A DNA stretch of 64,000 nt from Paracoccus aeridis (GTDB lineage Bacteria > Pseudomonadota > Alphaproteobacteria > Rhodobacterales > Rhodobacteraceae), in assembly GCF_004923205.2 (NCBI RefSeq), contig NZ_SELD02000008.1, positions 53,045-117,044 on the forward strand, in the 5' to 3' direction. A program made the translations under genes and the position numbers. Position 1 is the stretch's first letter; each line of letters starts with the position of its first letter. Of this stretch, positions 1-8,056 are shown one piece after another. The notes below the pieces were generated by a model. It was not told where the DNA came from, ran no database searches, and was given only the letters and a program-made list of their open reading frames with translations.

Positions 1-2
1 GA

Positions 3-797
3 CCAGCGGAAGTGGGGCCGGAAGACCGTCCGGCCGAGCGGCCCGACGCGCCCGCGCCCCAGCCGCAGCCGCAAGGCAGCCTCATCCCGCCCGAAGCCGA
101 TCCGCCGGAATCTCCTCCGCCCGCGACCGATCAGCCCGCCACGCACGGCCGGCTGATCCCGCCCGAGGAGATGCCCCCGATCGAGCCGCTGGCCCCCGCC
201 GGCCCGCCCGCCCCCGAACTGCTGCGCGAAAGCGACTTTGACCTTGCCGCCTGCAAGCTGGAACTGACGGTGCTTGGCGCCACCTACGAGGACGCGGACC
301 CGATCACCGACCCGCAGGACCGCGACTGCGGCATCGCGCGGCCGCTGAGGGTCACGCAAATCCTGCCAGGGGTGGAACTGGAAGGCGGCGCCGACATGCG
401 GTGCGATACCGCCCGCGCCCTCGCCCACTGGACCCGCGACTTCGTGCTGCCGGCCACCTCGCGCCTGCCCAACGCGCCGCGGCTTGCGGGCATGACGCTG
501 GGCACGACGTATTTCTGCCGCCCGGTCGTGGGCGGGGCCAGCACGTCGCGCCTGTCGGAACACGCGCTCGGCAACGCGATCGACATTGCATCGTTCCGGT
601 TCGACGACGGGACCGAGATCGTCGTCGCGCCGCGCGAGGACAGCGGCGACCTGCTCGAATCTTTCCAGGCGGCGGTCCGCAGCAGCGCCTGCATGGATTT
701 CACGACGGTGCTGGGCCCGGGATCGAACGACGCGCATTCCGACCACCTGCACCTCGACATCAAGGCGCGCGGCAGCGGCTATCGCCTGTGCCAGTGA
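3..797 (+). CDS. extensin family protein, 5' end outside window
   Basis: The frame is open to the left edge of the window, so the true N-terminus is probably missing; the first possible start inside is a GTG at 12. The first ~75 visible residues are Pro-rich and contain two similar LIPPE segments. The remaining ~185 residues match the extensin-like C-terminal domain, with conserved cysteines (AACK, DCGIARP, MRCD, CRPV, SACMD), SEHALGNAIDIASF and a terminal HSDHLHLD block. These His/Asp motifs resemble the peptidase M15 / D-Ala-D-Ala carboxypeptidase fold. A role in envelope or peptidoglycan metabolism is inference; activity in this family is poorly defined. Confidence 0.8.
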   Translation, partial: PAEVGPEDRPAERPDAPAPQPQPQGSLIPPEADPPESPPPATDQPATHGRLIPPEEMPPIEPLAPAGPPAPELLRESDFDLAACKLELTVLGATYEDADPITDPQDRDCGIARPLRVTQILPGVELEGGADMRCDTARALAHWTRDFVLPATSRLPNAPRLAGMTLGTTYFCRPVVGGASTSRLSEHALGNAIDIASFRFDDGTEIVVAPREDSGDLLESFQAAVRSSACMDFTTVLGPGSNDAHSDHLHLDIKARGSGYRLCQ

Positions 798-822
798 TCG
801 ATCGCAAGGTTGGCCGGAACGG

Positions 823-1551
823 TCAGCGGGGCCGCCGCTCGACCTCGATATAGGTCGGATCGAACCGGGCGAGTTGAGTCAGCCCGTGCCACGACAGGAT
901 CTCGACCTCGGCCGCCTGCCAGCGGACCAGCTTGCGGTCCCGCAGGTCGCGGACCGCGCGGTTGATGTGGATCGGCGAATACCCGAGGATGTCGGCCAGC
1001 TCGCGCTGCAGAAGCGGCAGCGTCATGGTGTAGTCGCGGGCGACGCCCACCATCTCCATTCGGAGGTACATTTCGCACAGCAGGTGCGCGAGATGCGCGC
1101 TCGACCGCAGGACCGAGCTGGCGAACAGCCACTGGCGATGGATTGCCGCGTCGATGGCCGTGGTCATCCAGAACAGGCGTGTCAGGTGCGGGAAGCTTTC
1201 GGTCATCCGCACGAGATCGGCATGCTCGACGAACTCGACCTCTACCTGGCCGAAGGCCACGACCGAGTGGTTCAGCTTCTTCAGGACGAAGGCGTGCAGG
1301 TCGACGAAGTCACCGGGCACGTGCAGCGCCGTGATGGCGCGCGCATCGGCCTTGCCGACGATCCTGTTAACGCGTCCGGTCAAGCCGCGGACCATCAGGC
1401 AACTGCGCGTATGCGCGCCGACAGACACGACCTCCTCGCCCGAATCGTAGGTTCGCACGGTGGTCGGAATCTCGCGCAGAAGCTCCAGGTCGCGTGCGGA
1501 CAATTCGTCGCGCAGCTGCAGGAAGCGTGTGAAGTAGTCGCTGATGGCCAT
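823..1551 (-). CDS. Crp/Fnr family transcriptional regulator
   Basis: This 242-residue protein has an N-terminal cyclic-nucleotide-binding-like beta-roll (about residues 20-120, with GLTGRVNR and ALHVPGDFVDLH) and a C-terminal winged helix (about 150-225). The recognition-helix region is LADILGYSPIHINRAVRDL. It has no N-terminal cysteine cluster, so it is not an Fe-S FNR/FnrL protein. The start is the ATG at 1551 (MAISDYF), where family similarity begins; 22 more residues in frame upstream look non-coding. It stands alone and converges on the extensin gene. Its ligand and targets cannot be read from the sequence. Confidence 0.85.
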   Translation of the reverse strand: MAISDYFTRFLQLRDELSARDLELLREIPTTVRTYDSGEEVVSVGAHTRSCLMVRGLTGRVNRIVGKADARAITALHVPGDFVDLHAFVLKKLNHSVVAFGQVEVEFVEHADLVRMTESFPHLTRLFWMTTAIDAAIHRQWLFASSVLRSSAHLAHLLCEMYLRMEMVGVARDYTMTLPLLQRELADILGYSPIHINRAVRDLRDRKLVRWQAAEVEILSWHGLTQLARFDPTYIEVERRPR

Positions 1552-1636
1552 GTCTGTCCGGGGGCAAGCTGCGCGGAAAAGCGCGGTCAAGATGTCGCAG
1601 GCACGCGCCCGGCACAAGCCTGTGCACCGCGCAAAA

Positions 1637-1660
1637 GGGCAGCCCCTGAAGGGGCTGCCC
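1637..1660 (-). terminator. intrinsic terminator after the first DUF2382 gene
   Basis: A perfect 10-bp stem (GGGCAGCCCC / GGGGCTGCCC) encloses a 4-nt loop and is followed on the minus strand by TTTTGC. It lies 26 nt beyond the stop of the gene ending at 1687, which places it as that gene's rho-independent terminator. Confidence 0.8.
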
Positions 1661-1686
1661 GATTGGTCCCGAACTGGACGCCCGGC

Positions 1687-2580
1687 TTAGCGGAAGGTGT
1701 CGTCGCGGTCCGTGATGCCGCGATCGACGGTGCGGTCTGCCGTCCGTTCGTCCTCGATCTCCACTTCCGTCTTGCGGACGGTGTCGCGGACGGTTTCGGT
1801 GTGGCTTTCCACGTTCTTGCTCAGGTCGACTTCCTCGACCACGCGGGCGTCCTTGTGGACGACCGGGGTCTCGCGGTACTCGCGGGCCTCGATCGTACGC
1901 TCCTGGAACGCCGAGGCGTCGGCGGGGCGGTCGACGGGACGACGCTCGACCTGCACCGTCTCGCTGCGGAGCTGGACTTCTTCCTCGACCGGGATCTCGC
2001 GGACGTAGGAGCGGACGCGGACGCGGCCGGCATCGGTTTCACGCTTGGCGACGTTCAGCCGCTCTTCGACGATGTCGATCTTCTCGTTGCCGGTCAGGTC
2101 GCGATCGACGCCACGGTCGGCGTAGTCGGCCCCGGTCGCGGCACCCGCAGCGGCGCCCGTCGCCGCACCCGTCGCGCCGGTGTAGCCGGTCCAGCCCTGG
2201 CTGCGCCATTCGCTTTCGCGGGCGTCAAGGTCGACAGCGCCTTCATCGTCGAGGATGTCGAGCGCGCGGTCGTACATGTTTTCGGGCACGTTCGACACGG
2301 TGACTAGGTAGCCGCCGCGGTTCAGGCCCTCGGCATAGGCGTAGCGGTCTTCCTCGGGGAAGAAGAAGTCGCCGATCGATTCGAAGAAGCCGCGGTCACG
2401 ATCCGAGACGCTGGGCGCCGTCTCGACCGAGTAACCGCCGTTCTCCTCGCCGGTCAGGACGACGTCCGCGATCCCGGCTTCCTTCAGCCGCGTCACGGCG
2501 CGGTCGGCGTCGTCGCGGGTGTCGAACATGGCAGAGAGGCTGCGCGCCGAGCCGGCTTGATAGTTCTGTTCCATGGCCAT
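1687..2580 (-). CDS. stress protein with GSP17M-like and DUF2382 (YsnF/AvaK) domains
   Basis: This 297-residue protein has an N-terminal ~100-residue domain like general stress protein 17M (LSAMFDTRDDADRAVTRLKEAG, then a FFFPEEDRYAYAEGLNRGGYLVTV segment). A Gly/Ala/Thr-rich linker (about 120-145) follows, then a highly charged DUF2382 domain (IDIVEERLNVAKRE, VRVRSYVREIPVEEEV). ATG 2580 is chosen because AGGA lies 8 nt upstream; an in-frame ATG at 2574 is the alternative. DUF2382 proteins are usually linked to general stress responses; the biochemical role is unknown. A second DUF2382 gene lies directly upstream. Confidence 0.8.
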   Translation of the reverse strand: MAMEQNYQAGSARSLSAMFDTRDDADRAVTRLKEAGIADVVLTGEENGGYSVETAPSVSDRDRGFFESIGDFFFPEEDRYAYAEGLNRGGYLVTVSNVPENMYDRALDILDDEGAVDLDARESEWRSQGWTGYTGATGAATGAAAGAATGADYADRGVDRDLTGNEKIDIVEERLNVAKRETDAGRVRVRSYVREIPVEEEVQLRSETVQVERRPVDRPADASAFQERTIEAREYRETPVVHKDARVVEEVDLSKNVESHTETVRDTVRKTEVEIEDERTADRTVDRGITDRDDTFR

Positions 2581-2663
2581 CGTGAAAATCCTATCGCTCA
2601 AGGTGAAGTTGATGGAGAGGTTGCTGACGAGTGCAGTCTACCGGGTTCCGGAAACCGGGGGTC

Positions 2664-3191
2664 CTAAGCAGGAAAACCAGGGTTCGTGCCAGCCGCGCCG
2701 TCCCGGTCAGGCAGCACGCGCCCTTCGGCGTCGACGCGTTCGACGACGACCCGCTGGCGGCGCAGGCTGACCGGCAGTTCGGTCGGTTCTTCCGTGACCT
2801 TGCGCCGGACATGGATCTCCTCGGTGACGAAGAGGCGGGTCACGACGACCGCGCGTTCCTCGACGACGGGGATGATGGTCACGTCGCCTTCCGTCCGGGG
2901 TTCGGGGGCGGTGTCGACCTCGCGATCCACCGGGTGGCGGGTCACCTCGACCATTTCGCCCCGCACGGTCGCGGAAACGACGTCGTCGATGGAATCCGTC
3001 ACCGTCCGCACCCGGACGAGGCCAAGCTCCTCGCGAACGATCTCGACGCTCGCGAACTCCTCGGCCAGCTCCAGCGTCTGGCGGGAGCCTTCCAGATCGG
3101 CGCGGTCGTGGATCCTTGCCGGGCTGTCCAGCCCCGTAGGAGTGGCCGTGTCCGCTACGCCTTGACGTGGATCGCGGGTAAGATCGGACAT
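2664..3191 (-). CDS. DUF2382 (YsnF/AvaK-like) domain protein
   Basis: This 175-residue protein carries a single DUF2382-type domain with alternating basic/acidic beta-rich blocks (VRVRTVTDSIDDVV, VEVTRHPVDREVDTAPE, IHVRRKVTEEPTELPVSLRRQRVVVERVD). The start at 3191 (MSDLTRD) has AGGGG just upstream. It lies 83 bp upstream of the other DUF2382 gene on the same strand and lacks that gene's GSP17M-like domain, so the pair may be a diverged duplication. The intervening 83 bp contain no convincing terminator. Function is unknown; a stress role is inferred from family context. Confidence 0.75.
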   Translation of the reverse strand: MSDLTRDPRQGVADTATPTGLDSPARIHDRADLEGSRQTLELAEEFASVEIVREELGLVRVRTVTDSIDDVVSATVRGEMVEVTRHPVDREVDTAPEPRTEGDVTIIPVVEERAVVVTRLFVTEEIHVRRKVTEEPTELPVSLRRQRVVVERVDAEGRVLPDRDGAAGTNPGFPA

Positions 3192-3320
3192 GGCCACCCC
3201 TTTGGGTAAAACTGTGATCGTCAACGTACCGGGCGCTGGTCCCGGTGTGCGCTTCCCAACCCCTTGAGCGGGTGAAAGTTCCGCCCGTCCGAAGGGTCGC
3301 GCGTGACTGCCCCCAGCGCA

Positions 3321-4649
3321 TCAGCTTCGGGTCGCGGGCGGGGGACGCCGGCCGCCCTCCAGCGCCTGCGCGAGAAGGCGGAAGCTGTCGTCGGTGCCCG
3401 CCGCCGTCCGCGCGACGAAGGCATCGAGGGCGGGATAGAGCCGAACCGCCTCGTCCAAGGCCGCGTCGGTTCCCTGCGCGTAAAGACCCGCGCGGATCAT
3501 CAGCTCGGATTCCGCATAGGCTCCCAGCGCCGCGCGGGCGCGGCCGATCAGCGCGTTCTCGGCCGGGGTGGCGGCGTGCGGCAGCGATCGCGACACCGAC
3601 CGCAGCACGTCCACCGCGGGAAACCTGCCGCGTTCGGCGATCTTGCGGTCCAGGACGACGTGCCCGTCCAGGACGCCGCGCAGGATGTCGGCGACCGGCT
3701 CCTCCATGTCCGACCCCGCGACCAGCACGCTGAAGATCGCGGTGATGTCGCCCGACCTCTCCGGTCCCGGTCCCGACCGCTCGGCCAGGGCCATGATCAT
3801 CTGCGAGGTCGAGGGCGGGAAACCGCGATAGCTCGGCGCCTCGCCCGCGGCGAGCGCGATTTCCCGGTGCGCCTCGGCAAAGCGGGTGATCGAATCGGCC
3901 AGGAACAGGACGTGGCGGCCCTGGTCGCGGAAATGCTCGGCCACCGCCATCGCCGCCCAGGCGCAGCGGCGGCGGATCAGCGGCGGCTGGTCCGAGGTCG
4001 CGGCGACCACGACCGCGCGCGCCATCCCCTGGGGGCCGAGCGTGGTTTCCACGAACTCGCGCAGCTCGCGGCCGCGCTCGCCGACCATGGCGATGACGAC
4101 CACGTCCGCCTCCACCCCGCGCGCGAGGGCCGACAGGAGCGTCGACTTGCCCACGCCCGACCCGGCGAACAGCCCGATCCTCTGCCCCCGGACAAGCGGC
4201 AGCAGCGTGTCGAAGACGGCGAGGCCGGTCGACAGGCGACGGCCCAGCCGGTTGCGCCGGGCGGCAGGGGGTGGCGGGGTCTGGAACGCCCGCTCGACCC
4301 GGCCCGGCGGCAGCGGGCGGCCATCGAGGGGCCGCCCGAACGGATCGACGATGCGCCCGACCCACGCATCTGACGGCGCGATCGCGGGCGCGAACAGAAG
4401 CTCCGCCGCGGCGCCCACCGACAACCCGTCCGCCGCGCCCTCGGGCAGCACCTCGGCGTGATCGGATCCCAGCCCCACGATTTCGCCGCCCAGGGCCCCG
4501 TCCCCCATGCTCACCCGGTCGCCGATCGAGGCGTGGCGGCCGAGCCCGGTCACGACCACGATGCCCGCCCGGATCGCGCTGACCTGCCCGAAGACGCGCG
4601 CCACACGCAGGCGGCGGATGCGGGCGGCGACGGCTTCGGCTGCGTCCAT
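3321..4649 (-). CDS. fliI: flagellar protein export ATPase FliI
   Basis: This 442-residue F1-like ATPase would energise export of rod, hook and filament subunits through the flagellar type III apparatus. The P-loop GSGVGKST is at residues 163-170, the Walker B region VLFLADSITR at about 247-256, and the family-typical SYRGFPPSTSQM segment follows. Length and motifs fit FliI rather than an F1 beta subunit. It is transcribed divergently from the flgB operon across a 93-bp region. Its usual partners FliH and FliJ are not in the window. ATG 4649 is the first start preceding the conserved N-terminal domain. Confidence 0.93.
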   Translation of the reverse strand: MDAAEAVAARIRRLRVARVFGQVSAIRAGIVVVTGLGRHASIGDRVSMGDGALGGEIVGLGSDHAEVLPEGAADGLSVGAAAELLFAPAIAPSDAWVGRIVDPFGRPLDGRPLPPGRVERAFQTPPPPAARRNRLGRRLSTGLAVFDTLLPLVRGQRIGLFAGSGVGKSTLLSALARGVEADVVVIAMVGERGRELREFVETTLGPQGMARAVVVAATSDQPPLIRRRCAWAAMAVAEHFRDQGRHVLFLADSITRFAEAHREIALAAGEAPSYRGFPPSTSQMIMALAERSGPGPERSGDITAIFSVLVAGSDMEEPVADILRGVLDGHVVLDRKIAERGRFPAVDVLRSVSRSLPHAATPAENALIGRARAALGAYAESELMIRAGLYAQGTDAALDEAVRLYPALDAFVARTAAGTDDSFRLLAQALEGGRRPPPATRS

Positions 4650-4742
4650 GATCTGTCCTCTGGTTCGTGAATCCTGCGTCTCTCAACCGTTTGTAAACCA
4701 TCCGCGGTTAAGACCCGGTTTATCGGACAAGAGGAGAAGCCC
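4650..4742. promoter_or_regulatory. divergent fliI/flgB control region with CtrA-like site
   Basis: This 93-bp gap separates two flagellar units. TTAA-N7-TTTA at 4708-4722 differs from the CtrA consensus TTAA-N7-TTAA by one base and lies 21 bp before the flgB start. An imperfect palindrome GTTTGTAAAC is at 4689-4698. CtrA control of flagellar genes is established in several Rhodobacteraceae; binding here is inference. No convincing sigma54 or sigma70 hexamer pair was seen. Confidence 0.45.
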
Positions 4743-5126
4743 TTGCTGGACAGAATCGGGATCATGCGGATGGCGGGCCAGATGAGCGCCCATGCCGCCG
4801 CGCGCCAGGCGTCCGTCGCCCGCAACGTGGCGAACGCCGACACGCCCGGATACCGGGCGAAGGACCTTCGCGACTTCACCGAAAGCTACACCGCGCCCGG
4901 CGCGGCGATGCGCGCCACCCGGCCCCTGCACCTTGCGTCGGGTTCGGACGTCGGCGCGGGCCGCGCGCTGGTCGACGCGGGCGGCGAGCCCTCGCCCAAC
5001 GGCAACACCGTCTCGATCGAGGACGAGCTCGTCCGCCAGGCCGACGCCAAACGCCAGTTCGACCTCTCGCTCTCCGTCTACCAGTCCGGGCTGTCGCTGT
5101 TGCGCACCAGCCTCGGCCGGCGCTGA
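4743..5126 (+). CDS. flgB: flagellar basal-body rod protein FlgB (TTG start)
   Basis: This 127-residue proximal rod protein has the N-terminal signature NVANADTPGYRAKDL and a C-terminal helix (AKRQFDLSLSVYQSGLSLLRTS) typical of axial proteins that pack in the rod. Translation most likely begins at TTG 4743: GAGGAG lies 6 nt upstream, whereas the first ATG (4764) would remove conserved sequence. It is the first gene of a compact operon through 9512 and is followed after 8 nt by flgC. Confidence 0.92.
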   Translation: MLDRIGIMRMAGQMSAHAAARQASVARNVANADTPGYRAKDLRDFTESYTAPGAAMRATRPLHLASGSDVGAGRALVDAGGEPSPNGNTVSIEDELVRQADAKRQFDLSLSVYQSGLSLLRTSLGRR

Positions 5127-5134
5127 GGCAGGTC

Positions 5135-5524
5135 ATGGCCGAACTGACCGCCACCGCCATCGCCGCGTCTGGGATGAAGGCGCAGTCCGTGCGCCTGCGC
5201 CACATCTCGGAAAACATCGCCAACGCCGACACGCCCGGCTACCGCCGCAAGCTGGTCGAGTTCGAGCCCCAGCGCGCCCACGGCCGCGACACCGGCGCCG
5301 TGGCCGCCGGCCGCAGCCAGCACGACCGCGCCGCCCTGCCCGAGATCTACGATCCGGGCAACCCGATGGCGGGCGAGGACGGCTACTACCTCGGCTCGAA
5401 CGTGGACCTCGTGGTCGAGATCGCCGATTCGCGCGAGGCGAGCCGCAGCTACGAGGCCAACCTCAAGGTGTTCGAGCAGTCGCGCCAGATGTCGTCCGCC
5501 CTTCTTGACCTGATCCGCCGCTGA
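5135..5524 (+). CDS. flgC: flagellar basal-body rod protein FlgC
   Basis: This 129-residue proximal rod protein is of normal family length. The N-terminal axial motif ISENIANADTPGYRRKLVEF and the C-terminal SYEANLKVFEQSRQMSSALLDLIRR are diagnostic. It lies between flgB (8 nt upstream) and fliE (11 nt downstream). The product would be exported by the flagellar type III system and assembled with FlgB and FlgF as the periplasmic rod above the MS ring. Confidence 0.93.
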   Translation: MAELTATAIAASGMKAQSVRLRHISENIANADTPGYRRKLVEFEPQRAHGRDTGAVAAGRSQHDRAALPEIYDPGNPMAGEDGYYLGSNVDLVVEIADSREASRSYEANLKVFEQSRQMSSALLDLIRR

Positions 5525-5535
5525 GGAGCGTTGCC

Positions 5536-5820
5536 ATGATCCAGAACGCCGTTTCCGCCTACACCGCCGCCCGCCCCGCCGTGGCACCCTCCGCGACGCC
5601 CGGCACCGGCCTGGGCCAGGCCTTGTCGGGGGCCGCCGCCGACTTCACCCAGGTCATGGCGCAGACCGACATCGCCGCGGAGGGCGCGATGACGGGGGCC
5701 ACGGACACCCACCAGCTGGTCCAGTCCATCGCCGAGGCGCAGCTGGCGCTCGAGACGGCGGTGGCCATCCGCGACAAGGTGGTCGAGGCCTACCAGGACA
5801 TCCTGCGGATGCCGGTCTGA
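5536..5820 (+). CDS. fliE: flagellar hook-basal body complex protein FliE
   Basis: This 94-residue protein has the FliE C-terminal pattern: VQSIAEAQLALETAVAIRDKVVEAYQDILRMPV. FliE joins the MS ring to the rod and is exported early. The N-terminal 35 residues are Ala/Pro-rich and variable, as is usual in the family. It is flanked by flgC and fliQ with gaps of 11 and 5 nt, consistent with one transcript. Confidence 0.9.
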   Translation: MIQNAVSAYTAARPAVAPSATPGTGLGQALSGAAADFTQVMAQTDIAAEGAMTGATDTHQLVQSIAEAQLALETAVAIRDKVVEAYQDILRMPV

Positions 5821-5825
5821 CGATC

Positions 5826-6092
5826 ATGGACGAAACGCAGATCTTCGACATGATGCGGCAGGCGCTGTGGATTTCGGTGCAGATGTCGGCCCCGCTGCTG
5901 ACGGTGGCGCTGGTCGCGGGGGTGGTGATCGGCCTGTTCCAGGCGCTGACCTCGGTGCAGGAGATGACGCTGACCTTCGTGCCCAAGGTCGGCCTGATGC
6001 TCGCCGTCTTCTGGGTCACGATGAGCTTCATGACGACGCTGCTGTCGGGGTTCTTCACCGACCAGATCCTGCCGCTGGTCGGGGGCGGCTGA
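5826..6092 (+). CDS. fliQ: flagellar biosynthesis protein FliQ
   Basis: This 88-residue inner-membrane component of the export gate has two hydrophobic segments: about residues 15-38 (ISVQMSAPLLTVALVAGVVI) and about 52-75. The conserved FQALTSVQEMTLTFVPK loop between them is the FliQ/SpaQ signature. It would assemble with FliP and FliR, which are not in this window. It starts 5 nt after fliE, and flgF begins 1 nt after its stop. Confidence 0.93.
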   Translation: MDETQIFDMMRQALWISVQMSAPLLTVALVAGVVIGLFQALTSVQEMTLTFVPKVGLMLAVFWVTMSFMTTLLSGFFTDQILPLVGGG

Positions 6093-6093
6093 G

Positions 6094-6807
6094 ATGGACA
6101 ACGCGATCTACGCCACGCTGACCCGGCAGTCCGGCCTCATGCGCGAACTGCGCGCGGTCGCCAACAACGTCGCCAACGCCGACACCACCGGCTTCCGGCG
6201 CGAGGGGGTGGTGTTTTCCGAGCACATGACCCCGCTCGACCGGCAGGGCGCGACGCTGTCGATGGCGAACGCGCGCGGCCGCGACGTGGACCTGCGCCCC
6301 GGCTCGCTGGCCGGGACCGGCGGAACCTGGGACCTCGGGCTCGAGGGCGAGGGCTTCTTCATGGTGGCGACGCCGCAGGGAAACCGGCTGACCCGCGCCG
6401 GGGCCTTCATGCCCTCGGCCGACGGGCAGGTCGTGAACGGCGACGGCCATCCCCTGCTCGACGACGGCCAGGCGCCGATCGCGATCCCGCCCGGCGCGCG
6501 CGCCGTCTCGGTCGCGCCCGACGGCACGGTCGCGGCGGACGGCGAGCCGGTGGGCCGGGTCGGCATCTTCGCCCCCGGCGCCGCCCGGGACATGCGCCAC
6601 TACGGCGGCACGCTGTTCGGCGCGGACGGCGCCCGGCCCCTGCCCGAAGCGAAGCTGCGCCAGGGCTTCCTTGAAGGATCGAACGTCGATCCGATGCTGG
6701 AAATCGCCCGCATGGTCGAGGTCCAGCGCGCCTACGAACTCGGCCAGTCCTTCCTCGACGCCGAGGACCAGCGCATCCGCGCCGCCATCTCCTCGCTGAC
6801 GCGATGA
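6094..6807 (+). CDS. flgF: flagellar basal-body rod protein FlgF
   Basis: This 237-residue axial rod protein has the N-terminal VANNVANADTTGFRREGVVF motif, a central beta domain (WDLGLEGEGFFMV, LTRAGAFMPSADGQVV) and the C-terminal EGSNVDPMLEIARMVEVQRAYE helix shared by FlgE/F/G proteins. It is assigned FlgF rather than FlgG by its shorter length and its position just before a longer paralogue. It begins 1 nt after fliQ. Confidence 0.92.
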   Translation: MDNAIYATLTRQSGLMRELRAVANNVANADTTGFRREGVVFSEHMTPLDRQGATLSMANARGRDVDLRPGSLAGTGGTWDLGLEGEGFFMVATPQGNRLTRAGAFMPSADGQVVNGDGHPLLDDGQAPIAIPPGARAVSVAPDGTVAADGEPVGRVGIFAPGAARDMRHYGGTLFGADGARPLPEAKLRQGFLEGSNVDPMLEIARMVEVQRAYELGQSFLDAEDQRIRAAISSLTR

Positions 6808-6843
6808 CCCCGAACGCCCCCGATCAACCCGAAAGGTGACAGG

Positions 6844-7629
6844 ATGAAGGCCCTTCACATCGCCGCCACCGGCATGAGCGCGCAACAGACGCGGGTCGAG
6901 GTGATCTCGAACAACCTCGCCAACATGTCGACCACCGGCTACAACGCCCGCCGCGCGGAATTCGCGGACCTCGCCTACCAGCAGGCCACCCGCCCCGGCA
7001 CGATCACGGGCGCCGAGGGGACGATGGTCCCGGCCGGCGTCCAGCTCGGCTTGGGCGTGCGCCCGACCTCGGTCACGATCACGCTCGCGCAGGGCTCGCT
7101 CGCGCAGACCGGGGGCGATCTCGACATCGCGATGGACGGGCCGGGCTACCTGGAGGTGACGCTGCCCTCGGGCGGGTCGGCCTACACCCGCGACGGCGCG
7201 CTGAAACGCTCGGCCGACGGGCAGATCGTGACCTCGGACGGCTTCCCGCTCGCCCCCGGCATCACCATCCCGGCCGAGGCGCGCAGCATCTCGATCAGCG
7301 CCACGGGCGAGGTCAACGCCTTCTTCGACGGCCGGGTCGAGCCGGAGAACCTCGGCCAGATCACCCTCGCCGGCTTCGTCAACGAGAAGGGGCTGGAGGC
7401 GACGGGGTCGAACCTCTTCGTCGAAACGACCGCCTCGGGCGCCCCCACGATCGGGCTGCCGGGCGAACAGGGCCTCGGCACGCTGCGGCAGGGCTACCTG
7501 GAGGACAGCGCGGTGGACCCGGTGCGCGAGATCTCCGAGCTCATCAAGGCGCAGCGCGGCTACGAGCTGAACGCCAAGGTCATCACCGCCGCCGACCAGA
7601 TGATGGGCGCAACGGTGCAGGTGCGCTGA
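6844..7629 (+). CDS. flgG: flagellar basal-body distal rod protein FlgG
   Basis: This 261-residue distal rod protein has the N-terminal MKALHIAATGMSAQQTRVEV and NNLANMSTTGYNARRAEF motifs, the FlgE/F/G mid-region (GPGYLEVTLPSGGSAYTRDG) and a C-terminal EDSAVDPVREISELIKAQRGYELNAKVI helix. A gap of 36 nt with GAAAGG upstream separates it from flgF. Its TGA overlaps the flgA ATG by one base, suggesting translational coupling to the P-ring chaperone gene. Confidence 0.94.
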   Translation: MKALHIAATGMSAQQTRVEVISNNLANMSTTGYNARRAEFADLAYQQATRPGTITGAEGTMVPAGVQLGLGVRPTSVTITLAQGSLAQTGGDLDIAMDGPGYLEVTLPSGGSAYTRDGALKRSADGQIVTSDGFPLAPGITIPAEARSISISATGEVNAFFDGRVEPENLGQITLAGFVNEKGLEATGSNLFVETTASGAPTIGLPGEQGLGTLRQGYLEDSAVDPVREISELIKAQRGYELNAKVITAADQMMGATVQVR

Positions 7630-8045
7630 TGCTGCGTCTTGCGATCCTGCTGTCCCTCGCGCCTCTCGCCGTCCAGGCGGGCGGCACCATCGCCGGCCGG
7701 AACCTTCCCGCGGGCACGGTCCTGTCGGCCGCCGACATCGCGCTGGACCCTGCCGCGACCGGGATCGACCCGGCGCTCGCCGTGGGCCAGCAGACCCGCG
7801 TCGCCGTCTATGCCGGCCGACCCATCGGCGCGGGGCAGCTCGCGCCCCCGACCCTCGTCTCCCGCAACCAGGTCGTCACCCTGCGCTACGAGCGCGCGGG
7901 CCTGTCGATCGAGACCGAGGGCCGCGCCCTCGGCGCCGGGGGCGAGGGCGAGGTGATCCGGGTCATGAACCTGTCCTCGCGCGCCACGCTCAACGCGCGC
8001 GTCAACGCGGACGGAACCCTGTCCGTCGCCGAACGCCCGAACTGA
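7629..8045 (+). CDS. flgA: flagellar P-ring assembly chaperone FlgA
   Basis: This 138-residue protein has an N-terminal signal peptide (about residues 1-17) and an SAF-like domain (RNLPAGTVLSAADI; GRPIGAGQLAPPTLVSRNQVVTLRY; GAGGEGEVIRVMNLSSRATLNARVNADGTL). FlgA is a periplasmic chaperone that helps FlgI form the P ring. It is near the short end of the family, lacking the extra N-terminal domain of enteric FlgA, which is common in Rhodobacteraceae. The start overlaps the flgG stop. flgI is not in the window. Confidence 0.9.
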   Translation: MLRLAILLSLAPLAVQAGGTIAGRNLPAGTVLSAADIALDPAATGIDPALAVGQQTRVAVYAGRPIGAGQLAPPTLVSRNQVVTLRYERAGLSIETEGRALGAGGEGEVIRVMNLSSRATLNARVNADGTLSVAERPN

Positions 8046-8056
8046 AGGAAACTGCC

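Noticed and set aside
586..2307. Long plus-strand open frame antisense to the Crp/Fnr and DUF2382 genes
   Set aside because: Low-complexity composition without family motifs; it mirrors well-supported genes and has no ribosome binding site. Long antisense frames are expected at this GC content.
2620..2662. GGAAC followed by CGTC as a possible ECF sigma (EcfG-type) promoter before the DUF2382 gene
   Set aside because: Spacing is 15 nt rather than 16-17 and the -10 lacks the final T; not strong enough to annotate.
2707..4701. Long minus-strand frame overlapping fliI in another register
   Set aside because: Arg/Gly/Pro-rich shadow of the FliI gene, which has a complete ATPase motif set.
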